A stretch of DNA of 64,000 nucleotides from Marsupella aquatica (lineage: Eukaryota; Marchantiophyta). A model generated the notes under the pieces. It was not told the origin of the DNA, did no database searches, and saw only the letters and a program-made list of their open reading frames with translations. Below, in pieces: positions 11,424-22,787 of the stretch (position 1 is the first letter of the stretch; each line of letters opens with the position of its first letter). The DNA lies in the NCBI GenBank assembly GCA_973895155.1, contig OZ316894.1:26970001-27034000 (forward strand). The letters run 5' to 3'. Position numbers and translations under genes: made by a program.

Positions 11424-11885
11424 CTAGCTTTCCGAGTTGCAATCATCATCCACTCCTGCTGCTTCTCTCCGCCGATCTTTCTTGAAGCCGAGACCACGCA
11501 AACGAACGTATTCCTCTGAAGGTCCTCGACGAACAGCCCTCGTAAAATGTTCATTAGGAATATTACTGTCCTTAAAATCAACTCGCCCGAACATTTCTTG
11601 TACTCTTTGATCGATTGGGAGTACCCCATCAACAAGAACTCCCGGGTGAGACGAAAACCGACTAGAGAACGGAGGCGCAGGGGAATTGACAATCCAAGGG
11701 ATGTTCTTCTCTCCAGGACTAATAGCCTCATCATACGGGAGAGCATGACGGTTCCGAAAAGTGGAAGTTTTAGTTTCTTCAGTCTCCATCTGCGATTCAA
11801 AAGAGCTGAAATGGCTCTCTTCCGGACGCACACGAGAAGGACGAAAAGCTGCCTCCCAATCCATTGGCTCATACTCACTCGCCAT
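11424..11885 (-). CDS. MULE-P accessory gene 1, 153-residue protein of unknown function
   Basis: An uninterrupted minus-strand frame starts at an ATG in good context (AAACATGGCG) at 11885 and stops at 11424. The N-terminus is acidic (MASEYEPMDWEA), the middle is rich in S, P and F, and the C-terminus has a basic stretch GLGFKKDRRREAAG followed by acidic residues and serine. There is no membrane segment, zinc motif or catalytic signature. The frame is intact where neighbouring MULE-P genes are broken, and palindromes lie just downstream and upstream. A small accessory protein of the element, possibly nuclear, is the best reading. The function is unknown. Confidence 0.6.
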   Translation of the reverse strand: MASEYEPMDWEAAFRPSRVRPEESHFSSFESQMETEETKTSTFRNRHALPYDEAISPGEKNIPWIVNSPAPPFSSRFSSHPGVLVDGVLPIDQRVQEMFGRVDFKDSNIPNEHFTRAVRRGPSEEYVRLRGLGFKKDRRREAAGVDDDCNSES

Positions 11886-11934
11886 GTTTCAAAGATCCCG
11901 ATCTAATATGTAACCTCTCCTCCCGTAAGAACAT

Positions 11935-12345
11935 CGTCCGCGAGTGCTATAGCCGACAAAGGTCAAAGAAAGGTCCGCGAAGACTAAGACGCCAGATAAA
12001 GGTCCGCGTACACTACCGTTCCGAAATGACCATCAAACTATCATCATCCCGTTCTATTGCCTCCCGAAACTATCTTCGCCTTGGTAACAGGTATCATCCC
12101 ATTCTATCGCCCTGCTCTAACGTCCCGTTCTATCATCTTCCCAAAACAAAGTCTTCCCAAACGAACTATCGTCCTGTTCTATCGTCCCGTTCTATCGTCC
12201 TCCCAAAACTATCGTTGTCCTCAACTATCGACGTCCCCAACTCTCGTCGTCCCGAACAAACCTAAACTGAAACTATAGTCGTCCCTTCCGCCCGATCCCT
12301 AAACTATGGAATCATCGTCCCGAAACTATGGTCCCCAATGGCTTT
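11935..12345. repeat. Degenerate simple repeat of CTATCGTCC type
   Basis: Variants of CCCGAAACTAT, CTATCGTCCCGTTCTATC and ACTATCGTCGTCC recur irregularly through this pyrimidine-rich stretch. It lies between the two left-arm genes of MULE-P. It could be a promoter or intron of the minus-strand genes. Frames across it on either strand are products of the low complexity. Confidence 0.6.
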
Positions 12346-12455
12346 CCGACGACTGACTAAAGAACACAATCCAAATGGCAGTTGGTATCCAATGACGATG
12401 ACCGTTGACAGGAAACGACAAAGACTAAACGGCCATTTAGAGATTCCATTTGGCG

Positions 12456-12574
12456 AGCGCCGGGCGCTTGTAAAGAACAGAAGTCAAAAGTAATCAACAA
12501 GTAGAGAGAAATCAACAATTTAAAAGGACCCTCAACAGAGGGAAATAATACAGATGTTATAAGCGCCGGGCGCT
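12456..12574. repeat. MULE-P palindromes, two copies
   Basis: AGCGCCGGGCGCT occurs at 12456-12468 and 12562-12574. Both are in the gap between the minus-strand genes at 11424-11885 and 12609-12959. Confidence 0.9.
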
Positions 12575-12608
12575 GCTAAAAGATTTAGCCTCAACTACCC
12601 ACTACTTC

Positions 12609-12959
12609 TCACGGTTCTGAAGATTCTGAGTCGGAACCAGAATCTGTACTCTGGGATCTGTCCGTGGACATAGCCTCATCATCTACGTACTGGCTGCGGG
12701 AGAAGTCATCAACATAAGGATGTTTAATGAACTTTTGGTCAACACCCCTTCGTAACCGAAGACCTTTGTTTTCCCAGCAAAGTGTCCTTGCACTTTCTGC
12801 TTTCCTTGCGGCTTTCTCTGCATAGGAGGGAAGAACAAACGGTTTTTCCGGTGTTTCTACGTTGTGTCTCCCGATCTTCCTCCGCAGTTTGAATCGTCTC
12901 CTTGCATTCCACTCTGACTTGATATAACAAAGTCCATTTTGTAAGGCGCCTTTCCCCAA
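12609..12959 (-). CDS. MULE-P accessory gene 2 or exon, about 116 residues, basic then acidic
   Basis: The minus-strand frame encodes a basic segment with the run RRRFKLRRKIGR, then SYAEKAARKAESART, and an acidic, serine-rich tail stopping at 12609. The start codon used (an ATG at 12959) is not certain. The frame may be an exon whose 5' end is upstream, because the methyltransferase-like gene stops at 13023 only about 70 bases before it and a GTAAGC donor-like site lies near 13008. The function is unknown; the charge pattern would fit a nucleic-acid-binding or nuclear protein. Confidence 0.45.
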   Translation of the reverse strand: MGKGALQNGLCYIKSEWNARRRFKLRRKIGRHNVETPEKPFVLPSYAEKAARKAESARTLCWENKGLRLRRGVDQKFIKHPYVDDFSRSQYVDDEAMSTDRSQSTDSGSDSESSEP

Positions 12960-13022
12960 AACAATAAAAGAAATGTTATGAATTGACGGGAATGGAGAAA
13001 GAAGCTTACGAGTTTATGAACA

Positions 13023-13044
13023 TTACTCGGAAGAGTCATCACTA
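13023..13044 (-). CDS. Last codons of the ParB-methyltransferase-like gene, cut off by CACTA-A
   Basis: Joining 52942 to 13041 on the minus strand, with one copy of the CTA duplication removed, continues the reading frame of the methyltransferase-like gene through DSDDSSE to a TAA at 13023-13025. The acidic serine run extends the acidic tail encoded on the other side. This frame continuity across about 40 kb is strong evidence for the insertion junction. Confidence 0.8.
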
Positions 13045-13058
13045 CACAACTACATTTC
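13042..13058. repeat. Left end of CACTA-A: CTA duplication and terminal inverted repeat
   Basis: CTA (13042-13044) is followed by CACAACTACATTT (13045-13057). The inverse, AAATGTAGTTGTG then CTA, is at 52929-52944. The 3-bp duplication and the CAC start are as expected for the CACTA (En/Spm) superfamily. Confidence 0.88.
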
Positions 13059-13059
13059 A

Positions 13060-13420
13060 CTACGTCATGACTTCCTTTCGCGTCATGTGACACGACGTTA
13101 CTCCCCAGTACATCTCCCTCTACGTCGTAACCCAAAATGGGTTTACCCATTTGACTTTCCTTCCCATTTTACGTCGTCTAGAGGGTCTTTAATTTAACGT
13201 ATCTCCCAATAGGGCTATTTACGTCTTTTATAACAAGGCAAACATGTAGACGTCGTCCCAGACGGTGTAGCAGAATAGGGTTGGGTCGACGTATAGATGT
13301 ACGTCGTTTCAGACGTGGCTATAACGGATACTATGCTATGACGACATATAATGGATGTTGGGCGATGTTAGATGTATATGACCAATGTGGGAAACGACGT
13401 TAATGGAATCCAATTGGCAT
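13060..13420. promoter_or_regulatory. CACTA-A left subterminal region, ACGTC-type motif cluster
   Basis: ACGTCGT, ACGTCGTC, GACGTCGT, ACGTCTT and single-mismatch forms occur about every 20-40 bases on both strands. Subterminal repeats of this kind are bound by the TnpA-type protein in characterised CACTA elements. Here the same motif also occurs in introns. Confidence 0.7.
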
Positions 13421-13553
13421 GCGTAAGGTTTTTTGCGGGAGTTTTTGCGGCAAGGCTACTGGGACCTCACTGCACAGATCATTCGTGATTTCAGATGTCC
13501 TACGGGTACGATAGTGCACAAAATTTGCAGAGTGAGATTGAAAGTCTTCAGCT

Positions 13554-14114
13554 ATGGTACGTAAGATATTCAAGGATGTCCACTGTTGTTTTCTTCCGCT
13601 AGGTGAAGAAGACAAGACTGTTTGTGGCTTTTTTTGTCGTGGAGGTGTGATAGACAAGTTTTGTAACTCAAAGACGGAATACTTGCTTGCCAATACCTGG
13701 AAACAAGTCACAGAGCACTTCAGTGACTATCCTGGATTGATCGAGCACTTTGCAGAGTCCGTGCATTTCATCTCGATTTGTTGGGTACAGTACTCCATTC
13801 TGGGCAATAAGGAGTTGGACCCAGAAGAGTTTTTGCTGCATCCAGGGGACGATTTGATGCTGGATGATACGCCCAAGGATGATGATGGTGAGGCTTGTCC
13901 ACCAAAGTTGGCTAAATGTCAGTTGTCATCGACTGAACTTGATATTGTGATGTATGACTATAAGGAAAGCTGTGCAGCTGAGATTGAGGCTGAAAGGCTG
14001 AAGGTTGGTGAAGCAGTGGTCCGCAAGAAATGGAATGCCAGCAATAGGCGTGATTCGTACAAAAAGAGGAAGGCAGATGAGGAGTACTACTGGTCTGGTG
14101 AAGGGACCCCTTAA
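13554..14114 (+). CDS. CACTA-A left gene, 186-residue protein of unknown function
   Basis: An intact plus-strand frame runs from ATG at 13554 to TAA at 14112. It has a cysteine-containing N-terminal region (HCCFLPLGEE, GFFCRGG), an acidic middle (DDLMLDDTPKDDD) and a basic helical C-terminus ending near RRDSYKKRKADEEYYW. An upstream exon cannot be excluded because GT/AG-like sites lie close to the start. It is transcribed toward the end of the transposase gene (convergent). I recognise no family. By position it is an accessory protein of the element. Confidence 0.55.
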   Translation: MVRKIFKDVHCCFLPLGEEDKTVCGFFCRGGVIDKFCNSKTEYLLANTWKQVTEHFSDYPGLIEHFAESVHFISICWVQYSILGNKELDPEEFLLHPGDDLMLDDTPKDDDGEACPPKLAKCQLSSTELDIVMYDYKESCAAEIEAERLKVGEAVVRKKWNASNRRDSYKKRKADEEYYWSGEGTP

Positions 14115-14750
14115 GCTACACTAGTGCCAAGGTCAGCTGGAGACGGAGGAGCATCATTTGCCTAGGATTGGAATCAGTTTAGACTGGAGTCAGACTCATG
14201 CCTTATGTGCACGTTGTATGTTTCTGAGCGCATGAATAAAAAGTCCCTCCCAGGCAATTTATATTTGTAATGTGTTTTGTGAGTAACGTCGATTGAAACT
14301 TTGAACGTCATCAGAAGAATGGTTAAATAAACGTTTACGTCGTTTAAGACACGGTAACACAATCTACGTCATCTACTACGAGGTAAACCAAGGACGTACT
14401 ATGTATACGTCGTTTGTACAACGTATCTACGACGTAACTATAGATTAACGTCTTCATTATGGGTATAAGGGACCTTTGATTGTCTAATGACGTTGAAGTT
14501 GACGTTAATAAGTTTGAAGTGTCAATTGGCCTACGTGATAAGGGTTTATGTGCTAGGACCCATTGAAGGTTGTTCGAAGGCCGAGGTTTAATGCTTTTTA
14601 ATGTGTTCTTAGCTATAAAGTGAGGAAAGAAGAAACTTTGCACAACTCTCCCTCCAGTTTGCCAGATCTCAAACGTCGAAACATATGTCAATATATATGT
14701 GGAAGGTGGGCATAGCCAATACATATAAATGGAGGGTGTGAAGGATAGTG
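14115..14750. promoter_or_regulatory. Convergent gap in CACTA-A with ACGTC-type motifs
   Basis: The gap between the 3' ends of the 186-codon gene and the transposase gene holds ACGTCGTTT, TACGTCATC, ATACGTCGTT and GACGTTGA forms between about 14270 and 14520. The gap should contain both polyadenylation regions. I see no other gene. Confidence 0.5.
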
Positions 14751-15959
14751 TCAGTCCGCATCGTCTGCAAGGACAGATGCCATGAAGCCCTTCCTTCGCC
14801 GAGGGAAAATTGGTATGACAATGGGCCATCCTCTCATGGTCTGCATCGGAACCATAATGCACTGATCCACCTGGCTAGGAAAAACTATGGTGTCACTAAA
14901 CTCAGTCCCTGTGGGTGCAACTCGGGTTGTGTCCACGCGATAAAAACCACACTCATCCGCAACCATCGTAGCTCTCGCTGGGGGTGACATGATCGACTTG
15001 TGCCACCTCACCTCTAGTACAGTGGTGACAAATGACCCAAAATGAACATCTAAAATGTCCACAACTGTCCCACAATAAGGAACCTCTACATCATCTACAT
15101 CAGTCATCATGAAGATTCCAGAGTTACAAGTACTCTTCTTCATATGGTCTGTCCTCCAAGTCCGAAAGTGATGCCCTGACTCATACATGTGTGTATGAGT
15201 CGTGGCCCGCATCCCTGGCCCTCTAATGATGTTTTGTACATCAATGGGAATGGATGTAGACCCATGCACAGCCAAGAGCCTCTCCATGCGCTCCAAAGCC
15301 CAGACACGAAATGATGCAATGCCACGACCTGCTTGCGCAACTCCCACTTGAAGCTCCAACCATGCACTGCCAAATACGTTGTCACAAGATTGTTAGAGAT
15401 TTGCAGCCTTCTCAAATCCAATTCACAATCGATTAAAATTTTAGAGTACCATACCTATACATCTCCCTCCAATCAGACATCTTCGGTCGATTCCCCAACA
15501 CATAATTATGGATCTGTCGATGAAAGATGTCATCATCCAATGATCGCTTCTTGGCCGCACCCATCAATCGCAGCCCACCATTGTCATCATCTTGTGCCTC
15601 TTCCCAAGTTGTGGGAGCTTTGCTATCCAAACTCCCTATCACCCCCCCGGAATAGAAAAGACACTCTGACATAATGAACCCTGTTGCCATACTTCCCTCA
15701 GGTCGAGCGGGTTGACGCACCCAACCCTTGAGCACCTTCATATATCGCTCAACCCAATACATCCATCAGGCATGGACTGGGCCTGCAATGGCAACTTCAT
15801 CCACCAGGTGACATAGCAAATGCATTTGCATGTCAAACAGTGTTGGGGGGAACACTCGCTCCAAATTGCACATCACTTGCGCCGTCCTCTCCCTCATCAA
15901 AGGAATCTCTGACTCCTTGATCTCCTTGGCACATACCCACCTATGAGGCACTCAAAAAC

Positions 15960-16190
15960 ATGACAGGAATAAATATCACCGCCCAATCTGAAAGTGGGCT
16001 AAGATGGTTACCAATTCAATGCCTACTAACATTCCCTCTACTAAGATTCCTACAAACGTCGCTCTGCAGGACGTTCCTGAAGAGGGGTGACTTATACGAC
16101 CTTGAATACGTCATATGTGGAGTCGTATTTTTACATTACCTAGTTATAGATGACGTAAAGTATTAAGAGACTACGTATCCTCTCTAGAAT
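15960..16190. promoter_or_regulatory. ACGTC-type motif cluster in a transposase intron
   Basis: ACGTCGCTC, GACGTTCC, TACGTCATA, ATGACGTAA, TACGTATCC and TGTCGTTTG lie in this intron of the CACTA-A transposase gene. The flanking exons lack the motif. Confidence 0.55.
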
Positions 16191-17824
16191 GTCGTTTGAG
16201 ACACCATAAATTTATGGTCCCATAACACCACAAAATCCACGAGTAAGATATTTCCAACCTGAAAATGGAGCACAACTCGTACACTGTGAGTCGGAGTAGG
16301 TGGCGCTCTCTAGAATCATCGCAACAACGCAACACTGCAGGGAGCACATGCTGTATCAACTTGTGATAATCGTGGGACTTCAACCCTATCGGGGGGATGT
16401 ACTCATTCCTCGTTGTGCACCCACGGAATCCAGCTCCGTAATGGCTCGGGAACTTCATCTCACAAATCATCCCATTCACATCCTTCAGAATGTCTCGAGG
16501 CAAAATCCAAGGGGCTGGTGGTGTCACCCCAGTACATGCTGTCCAATAATTAAAGAGAATCAACTTGTTAGGGTTTGGGGTTTCAGGCAAATCCGGGCAA
16601 CTTCTTACAAATTAAGGGTTGATCGATGTTTTATCATGTACCTGATATCCAACAGCTCTTCACAACTCCTACATTCTTTGCATCCACACGAACTCCACGA
16701 GTATCATTCTCACCATACATGTGCTTCACCAAATTCTTTGCGACATTCACTTCAATGTGCATGGGGTCCAGTAGCCACCGGATCTTGAGCATCTGCTTGC
16801 ACAACATGGTAATCAAGTGAAAAACTCTAGCATTATGAGAGTTGATGAAAAAATCTATACACAACATTTGATAGGTGTATTGTACCTACCCTCCAATAAG
16901 GCAAGTCCCACAAGGCTGAGCGTCGGTTTACTCCACAATCTTTGGGTTTCAGCAGCTTAGCCTCCACCATCTCTGCCATTTGAATTTGAGCTTCTGCTGA
17001 AGGCGCATTAGGACATGGTCTTAACTCAGTCTGTGCCCAATGTCTTGTGTTACATCGCATGGGGTCATCCATTGACAATCTCATCCTGCTGCCCTCATAT
17101 GTGGTTTTGTGCAATAGTACTGAGTACCTCCCATGCAACTCAGGGCCACATGAAGGGCAACCTGAGTACCCAGCCACCTTCAAGCCTGATATTGTGCCCA
17201 TGCCTGCCAAGGAAACCCCATCATATTCCCACAATAAAAGAAGCCAAATGAAGACATAAAGTCATTTAGCACAATATAATCACATTTTGTAAGGTTTTTG
17301 AATTACCGGGCCCATCAGTGGTGCAATGGGTGATCATGACTCTCATGTTGAATGTCCTCCCATTGTCCGGTGCACGGGTGACATCTGTTGTTGGAGCCCC
17401 AATTTCCCACAAGTCATGTAGCTCTTCATAAGCTGGGGCCAAGCAAACATCTGGATTCTTGCAAGCCTCGGGACCGGGAATGATAGCTAGGAGGAGAACA
17501 TGACCTTTTTTCATCGCCAACCATGGAGGGATGTTCTGATTTATCAAAAGAACTGGCCAAATGGACTTTGGTTTCCGTCGCTGCTTGTATGGGTTTACCC
17601 CATCTATGGCCAACCCCAACCGAACGTTCCGTGGCTCTACAGCAAAATCTGGCCATGTGGCATCAATGTGCTTCCAGGCTGGACTATCTTGGTGATACCG
17701 CATTATCCATGCTGGGGATTTGGTCTCGGCATGCCAAGTCTGTAGGGAGGATAGGTGTCTTCGCCGGTATAGATGCTGCAATCGGGGTGTGATTGGAAAA
17801 TACCTCAGTACCTGAATGTACAAC

Positions 17825-18170
17825 AACCATGAGGCGGCATTTCGTCGTTAACATCACAAATACATTGACGATAACTACGTTCCAAAAATCTTTACGATGT
17901 TCAATACGACGTATTACTTCTGTATTGAACATAACTACGTATCCTAAAAGTGAACGTTGTCCAGAACGACGTTATAGTTTCATGTTGAGCAGATCTACGT
18001 TCTCTAAACTTTTACGTTGCAAAAATCGACGTTGGACTAAAAAACGTCGTATGGAAAGACGTAAAAATCACAAGGGAGACGTTAGGGTTATTTACTTCTA
18101 GTTGAAAGACGTACTACTCACGAGGGCAACGTTAAGGGACACAAAACGCCGTAAAGTACGTCAAAAATTA
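17825..18170. promoter_or_regulatory. Dense ACGTC-type motif cluster in a transposase intron
   Basis: About fifteen forms (TACGTTCC, TACGACGT, AACGTTGTCC, ACGACGTTA, AACGTCGTA, AGACGTAC and similar) occur in 350 bases on both strands, spaced about 20-25 bases. The cluster lies entirely between the exon ending at 18205 and the exon beginning at 17811. Confidence 0.7.
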
Positions 18171-18619
18171 CTAAAATATAGATGTGGTACAGAGAGGATG
18201 TCACCTTCTCAGCAATCTTGTCTCCAATGGTATCAGGACGATACCGTGGAAGGCCACATCGCTCAATTGGGCAATGGGTGAGGTCCAAGTACGGTCCTCT
18301 ATACAAGATGCACCCATGAGGGCACATATGTATAGTCTCTAACGCCAGTCCGATAGATGATAACAACTTCTTAGCCTCCCTCACACTTCATGGAAGGTTG
18401 TTAGGTTGAGGCAAGAGTTTGTTGTGGAACAACGCAAAGAGTGCATCTGTATGGACATCTGATCCATTGAAAACCCCCTGTAAATTCAACATCAAGAGTG
18501 TGGCTCCCAACCTGCATTTGCATTGAAAACCACAAAGAAACCAGCTTTTTAATTAGTTTAAGGCATGCCATTGAGGATGGTCCAATTGGGGACTTAGGGT
18601 TCACTAGTAGAAACCGGGG

Positions 18620-19427
18620 GGTATTTAGACCCCATTAAACGACTATTCAGTACCGTATAGGACTTGGAAACGACTGGGAAGGACTCTAGTCCTTTATAGG
18701 ACTGCGAGTCGTATGTTTTGTTACTATAATCAACTGAGTCCTTTATAGAACTGGTTTATAAGTCGTTTAATAGACTGGATTTTCAGTCTATTTTAGTCTT
18801 TGTGTGGGTAGCTTTGGTGAGTCGTTTTTAGTCTTTTATGGGCTGCGATGATGAGTCGTTGGGAACGACTAAAAAGGTTATGGAGGGTAGTCTTTAAATA
18901 TACTTTGTGGGGTATGTATAAGTCTTTTATGTCAACTGGATATGAGTGATGAAGACCCCACTATACTACTTGGAATGAACCCACTCTTGTGCACAAATAA
19001 CATATTGCATTCATGTTTTATTGTGTACTTGGAATGAACTCACTCTATAAGTTCACCATTCATCATGTTAACATTAGAATACATAGTTTCAGAAAGCCAT
19101 CTTCTATACCATGTACACTAATATGAATTCACAGATTCAAACTTCATAGACTACAAAGAAGGTCACAAAGTATTCCTCTATACCATACACACTAATACTG
19201 AAATGATAAAATAGATTCAAGTATCATAGACAATCACCATAGAGCCATAGTTTGACATCAATCACTTGTTTCATACATACAGAATTCAGAAATATCAATG
19301 TCACACACAACGTCTCCTTCATCCTCTTTACCAAATGGAAAAATTGGTACAAATATTTCTTGGATCTTTCCAAGGCAATGTCAAAATGTGACACAATTCA
19401 CATGATGCTATCTACACTTGCATTCAG
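18620..19427. promoter_or_regulatory. CACTA-B left subterminal repeats (AGTCGTTT / AGTCCTTTATAG)
   Basis: From 18620 to about 18960 AGTCGTTT, AGTCCTTTATAGGACT, AGTCTTTTAT and their inverses recur, some forming hairpins. The rest up to 19427 is AT-rich and should hold the 3' end of the Transposase_24-type gene. Related AGTCTTTT motifs lie at the opposite end (47285-47430). Confidence 0.7.
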
Positions 19428-22400
19428 TCACTGCAGACTAACACACTCTGATGGCCAGAGCACAAGAGATCCTACTGCATCTGCAATTATTTCCTGAGGT
19501 GGATCATCGTCTCTATTCGGAAGTGGCAAATTACAATCAGATACAATCACTGTAGTCAACAACACTACTACATGGTCATCCGGGACCACTTTGCCATGGA
19601 ATTTTGCATGATCCGGTCGCAAAATGCCTGTACCCACACATACCTGCGAGTCATCCTCCCATGATAGAAGATTATGGACTGGCTCTGCTGTGGCTATCAC
19701 CTCCACCTTACCCTGGCTGTTTTTCTTGGCTTTCCTGGGTGGCTTATACATGACATTATTCATACCTTGGTTGCGAGTCATGACTTTGGCACGAGTGTTT
19801 TGTGCTGGTGATCGAGAATTGGCTACACTCTTCTTCAAAGAATCTGCATCCATATTTGACACTTCTGATTGTGTAGCAGGATTTCCCTGCGACATCATCT
19901 CAGTATCTGCCAACATTGTACTTGCTTCAATTGAAGCATCTACAATCTTACTTGCATCCAATGTTGCTCCCAAGTTTCGACGTCGCTTCACCCTACTCCC
20001 ACTTGGTTGAGAGTCTGTCAACTCTGCATCAACTACAATTCAGTGTCATGTCCAACATAAGTCAATCACTCATCACATGTGCTAAATGTACATGTCACCA
20101 ACCACAAAGTTGTCACTATCTCCTTACCATTATGAACAGCCTTCTTCCCCTTCTTTGCCATTGCCATATGCTCCATGTCTGCTTCTGTTGATCAATAAAC
20201 ACACCACAATATTCAGGTTGAATCTATTAACCACTGAATTGTTGCTCAACATTCATATAGAGGAATTTAAAGCATCAGCTTACCTGATACCTCCTTGGCT
20301 ATGGTCACTGAGGCACTGGGCACATCTTTTTCATTATTGCTCTTTGAATCACCTGATACATCAATCATGATGTCACTTCAGATCCCCGTTGATCCAACCA
20401 GTTCCGAGACCAGTTCTTACATAAAAGATTACCTCCAACTTGCTTAAGCTTCACAAACTCCATGCACTTTTCAAATGATTCATACTGGATTATAGCAGGT
20501 TACCTGTCTCATCAACCTTCTTGCCCTTCTGCTTACTGATTACAGGGTCCTTCTCTGCCTCCACTCTTCCTGCATTCAAACCATTCACTCAATTCATGAA
20601 AACTTACTTCTAACATTTGAACATAGGACACAATGAACAATGGGCCGGTGTCATTTCCATACCTGTGTCAGATTTGCCAATTCCCTTTTTTGTTAACAAG
20701 GGCACACTTTGTACAATGTTGCCCTCATTGTTTGGTTGGGAACCACCCAATTTTTCAATCACAAGCTTGAAATTAGATTCCACTGATGCAAGAAGGTTCG
20801 CTACAGATGCCTCCACAATATCCAAACGATCAGCCAATTTACTTTCCACTCGAGGGAGTCCACACTCTAATGACTTCAACCGTTCACACATCTCTGTGAG
20901 AGTTGTAACAGTTCCCTGTCATAACACAGCTTACATATCTCAGATAACTGTCCCCAAGAACTGGTTGCTTACTTCCTACTACATTTCTTTCTGATGCTCA
21001 AGGCCAAATAGTCATAGAACATACAGAATTACAACATAATCACCTGTTTGGAAGTTACACTTGTCACCTCACTCCTTTGTTTCATGAACTCCTCTCTCAC
21101 TTCTTGTGCTGATGGTTCTTCACCTGTCAATTTCTTCTGCAGTCCACATCAACATACATATGAATGAAACCAAGTGTTGATTGTCAATGAAAATGTAATA
21201 ATGGTAGCAAGATGATAAGTTTGAGCCTTACTATCAGGCATGTCACTGCCTTACCAATTGTTCTTTCACTGGAGCATAACTTCCTCTCCCAGCCTGTGAA
21301 AGGTGTTTCACTTTGCCTCGAGCATTTGACATCAGTTCACTCTTGCTCTGTCCAGCCTCCGACATGAACCCTTTGATTAACCGTGTCCATTGATCCAGTT
21401 CCAATGATGGGGGTGGTGGCATTCTCCTGTTAGAACCATTGTCTATCCACATCCTTTTCAACCTATGCCTCTCTTGTTTCAAAATCCTCATTGCATAATC
21501 TGATATGCAATCTTCAACTGGGCCCTTACCATCATTACCAACATACTCCCACCGTTCAAGAATGTCCTTGCAGATAGCAGCCCAATCAGCTTTGTTCTGA
21601 CTCCTAAACTCTGTAATGCTCAAATCTAACCAACGCAATACTTCTCCTCTTAGGTCAGAATGCCAACGGTTCTTACCATCACATGTGGGAGTTATCCAAC
21701 CTTCGGAATTCACTTCTACTTTACCAAATTTGTTACTGTCTCCTGCCTTGGTACTCCCTGAAGCGCTACTAGGTGTCCCTCCACGGCCTGGTGTCCCCCC
21801 ACGGCCTGGGGTCCCTCCACGGCCTGATCTCCCCCCACGGCCTGGATTGCATTGTCCAAACCTCCCTGGAGTCCCTGCACATTTACAGGATCCATTTATA
21901 GTCACTTACATTAGGTAAGTATGAATCATAAATCCCGCTGCCAAATATACAGTGGACTTCAGAGCAATTCTGCAATGACCAAGTTACCTCTCCCTTGGCG
22001 CATAGATGGTTCTGGACCACCTGTCCTATTGCTTTGTCTTGATGAATTAGGGGCGTTTCTCCCGCCTGTGAATGATTGCCTCCTATCTGAACGTGGATGG
22101 CCTTTGTTATTTTCGTGATTGTCCCAATCAGAGTCTGCATACCAATAGGTACATGCCACACTCATGGACCTGTAAGATAAACTCTTTGCCCTAGCTACAC
22201 ATCAGATAAGTGCATATTGAGCTAAATCTCTACTACCATCACAAAATCACTAGCACAAGGCACTTACTTGTCCAATCATCCTCCTCACCTTTCCATTGCC
22301 CTCTGTACCCGTCTCTACCACGCTCTGGGTGTTCATATTCATCCCATCCATCTTCTACTCCATCATAGTCATCATCATAATCATCAGGCGTCCCTTGCCA

Positions 22401-22610
22401 ATAACTCTGGCTCCTTCTAGGGTATGGATTATGTGATTTCTCTCTAGCTGCCCACCTACCTGGGACTTGATGAGGGCCCTGTGCATCTTGCACAGGTGCA
22501 TTTTTCTGTGAGCCCCCTGCATCTGGGTCTCCATCCATATCCAATCTTTCCTCTTCACCCCACTCTCCAAGCCCCATGTCTGTCTCCATGTCATCACCCT
22601 CTTCCCCCAT
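19428..22610 (-). CDS. CACTA-B second gene, Transposase_24 (TnpA-like) protein
   Basis: Minus-strand exons: about 22610-22270 (acidic, ending EDDW), about 22145-22000 (R/S/G-rich), 21905-21243 (three GRGGTP repeats, then ITEFRSQNKADWAAICKDIL and the block LDQWTRLIKGF...NARGKVKHLSQAGRGSYA), about 20891-20610 (helical, coiled-coil-like) and about 20021-19428 (basic NLS-like GSRVKRRRN, ending IIADAVGSLVLWPSECV). The block with W, N-A-R and a final G-x-x-S-Y-A, and the ending with AVGS..WPS, match the second protein of plant CACTA elements, which binds subterminal repeats. No stop interrupts the main exons. Exon borders and additional small exons (near 20.1-21.1 kb) are uncertain. Confidence 0.7.
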
Positions 22611-22787
22611 AGCTTCTGCACAACACCCACAACCAAACAGGGAGAATCAGCACACTAAATTCAAAGTATCAATCAATTTCATGCATATCCAACTATCCTA
22701 AACATCATTCCAGGCAGCAATTCCCGTTATGTGACTCTGTGCAGGTAGTCATCCTCAACCTCATACTTGCCAATCGCCAGCTGTTGC

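Larger units (their letters stand above)
14751..18511 (-). pseudogene. CACTA-A Tnp2-type transposase, catalytic and C-terminal exons
   Basis: Minus-strand exons in order: 18511-18205 (LGATLLMLN, EAKKLL and CPHGCILY segments), 17811-17307 (VLRYFPITPRLQ, SPAWKHID, EPRNVRLGLAIDGVNP, IPGPEACKNPDV), 17203-16890 (CPSC zinc-like motif, MDDP), about 16800-16640 (LLDPMHIEVNV), about 16590-16290 (GLKSHDYHKLIQHVLP), about 15951-15433 (HLLCHLVDEV, ERYMKVLKGWVRQ) and 15359-14751 (DUF4216-like end). These are the ordered blocks of the Transposase_21 family, which cuts and joins CACTA ends in the nucleus. An intron at about 17820-18200 and the one at about 15960-16280 carry ACGTC-type motifs. TGA at 18388-18390, where the family has a codon between LP and the EAKKLL block, truncates the product. 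Some exon edges are approximate. Confidence 0.85.

Noticed and set aside
14344-14862. Minus-strand frame with CPCRRCGL resembling a Transpos_assoc motif
   Set aside because: It overlaps the end of the CACTA-A transposase in another frame and lies at the wrong end of the gene. The true CPCSRC motif is in exon 1 at 48992-49510.
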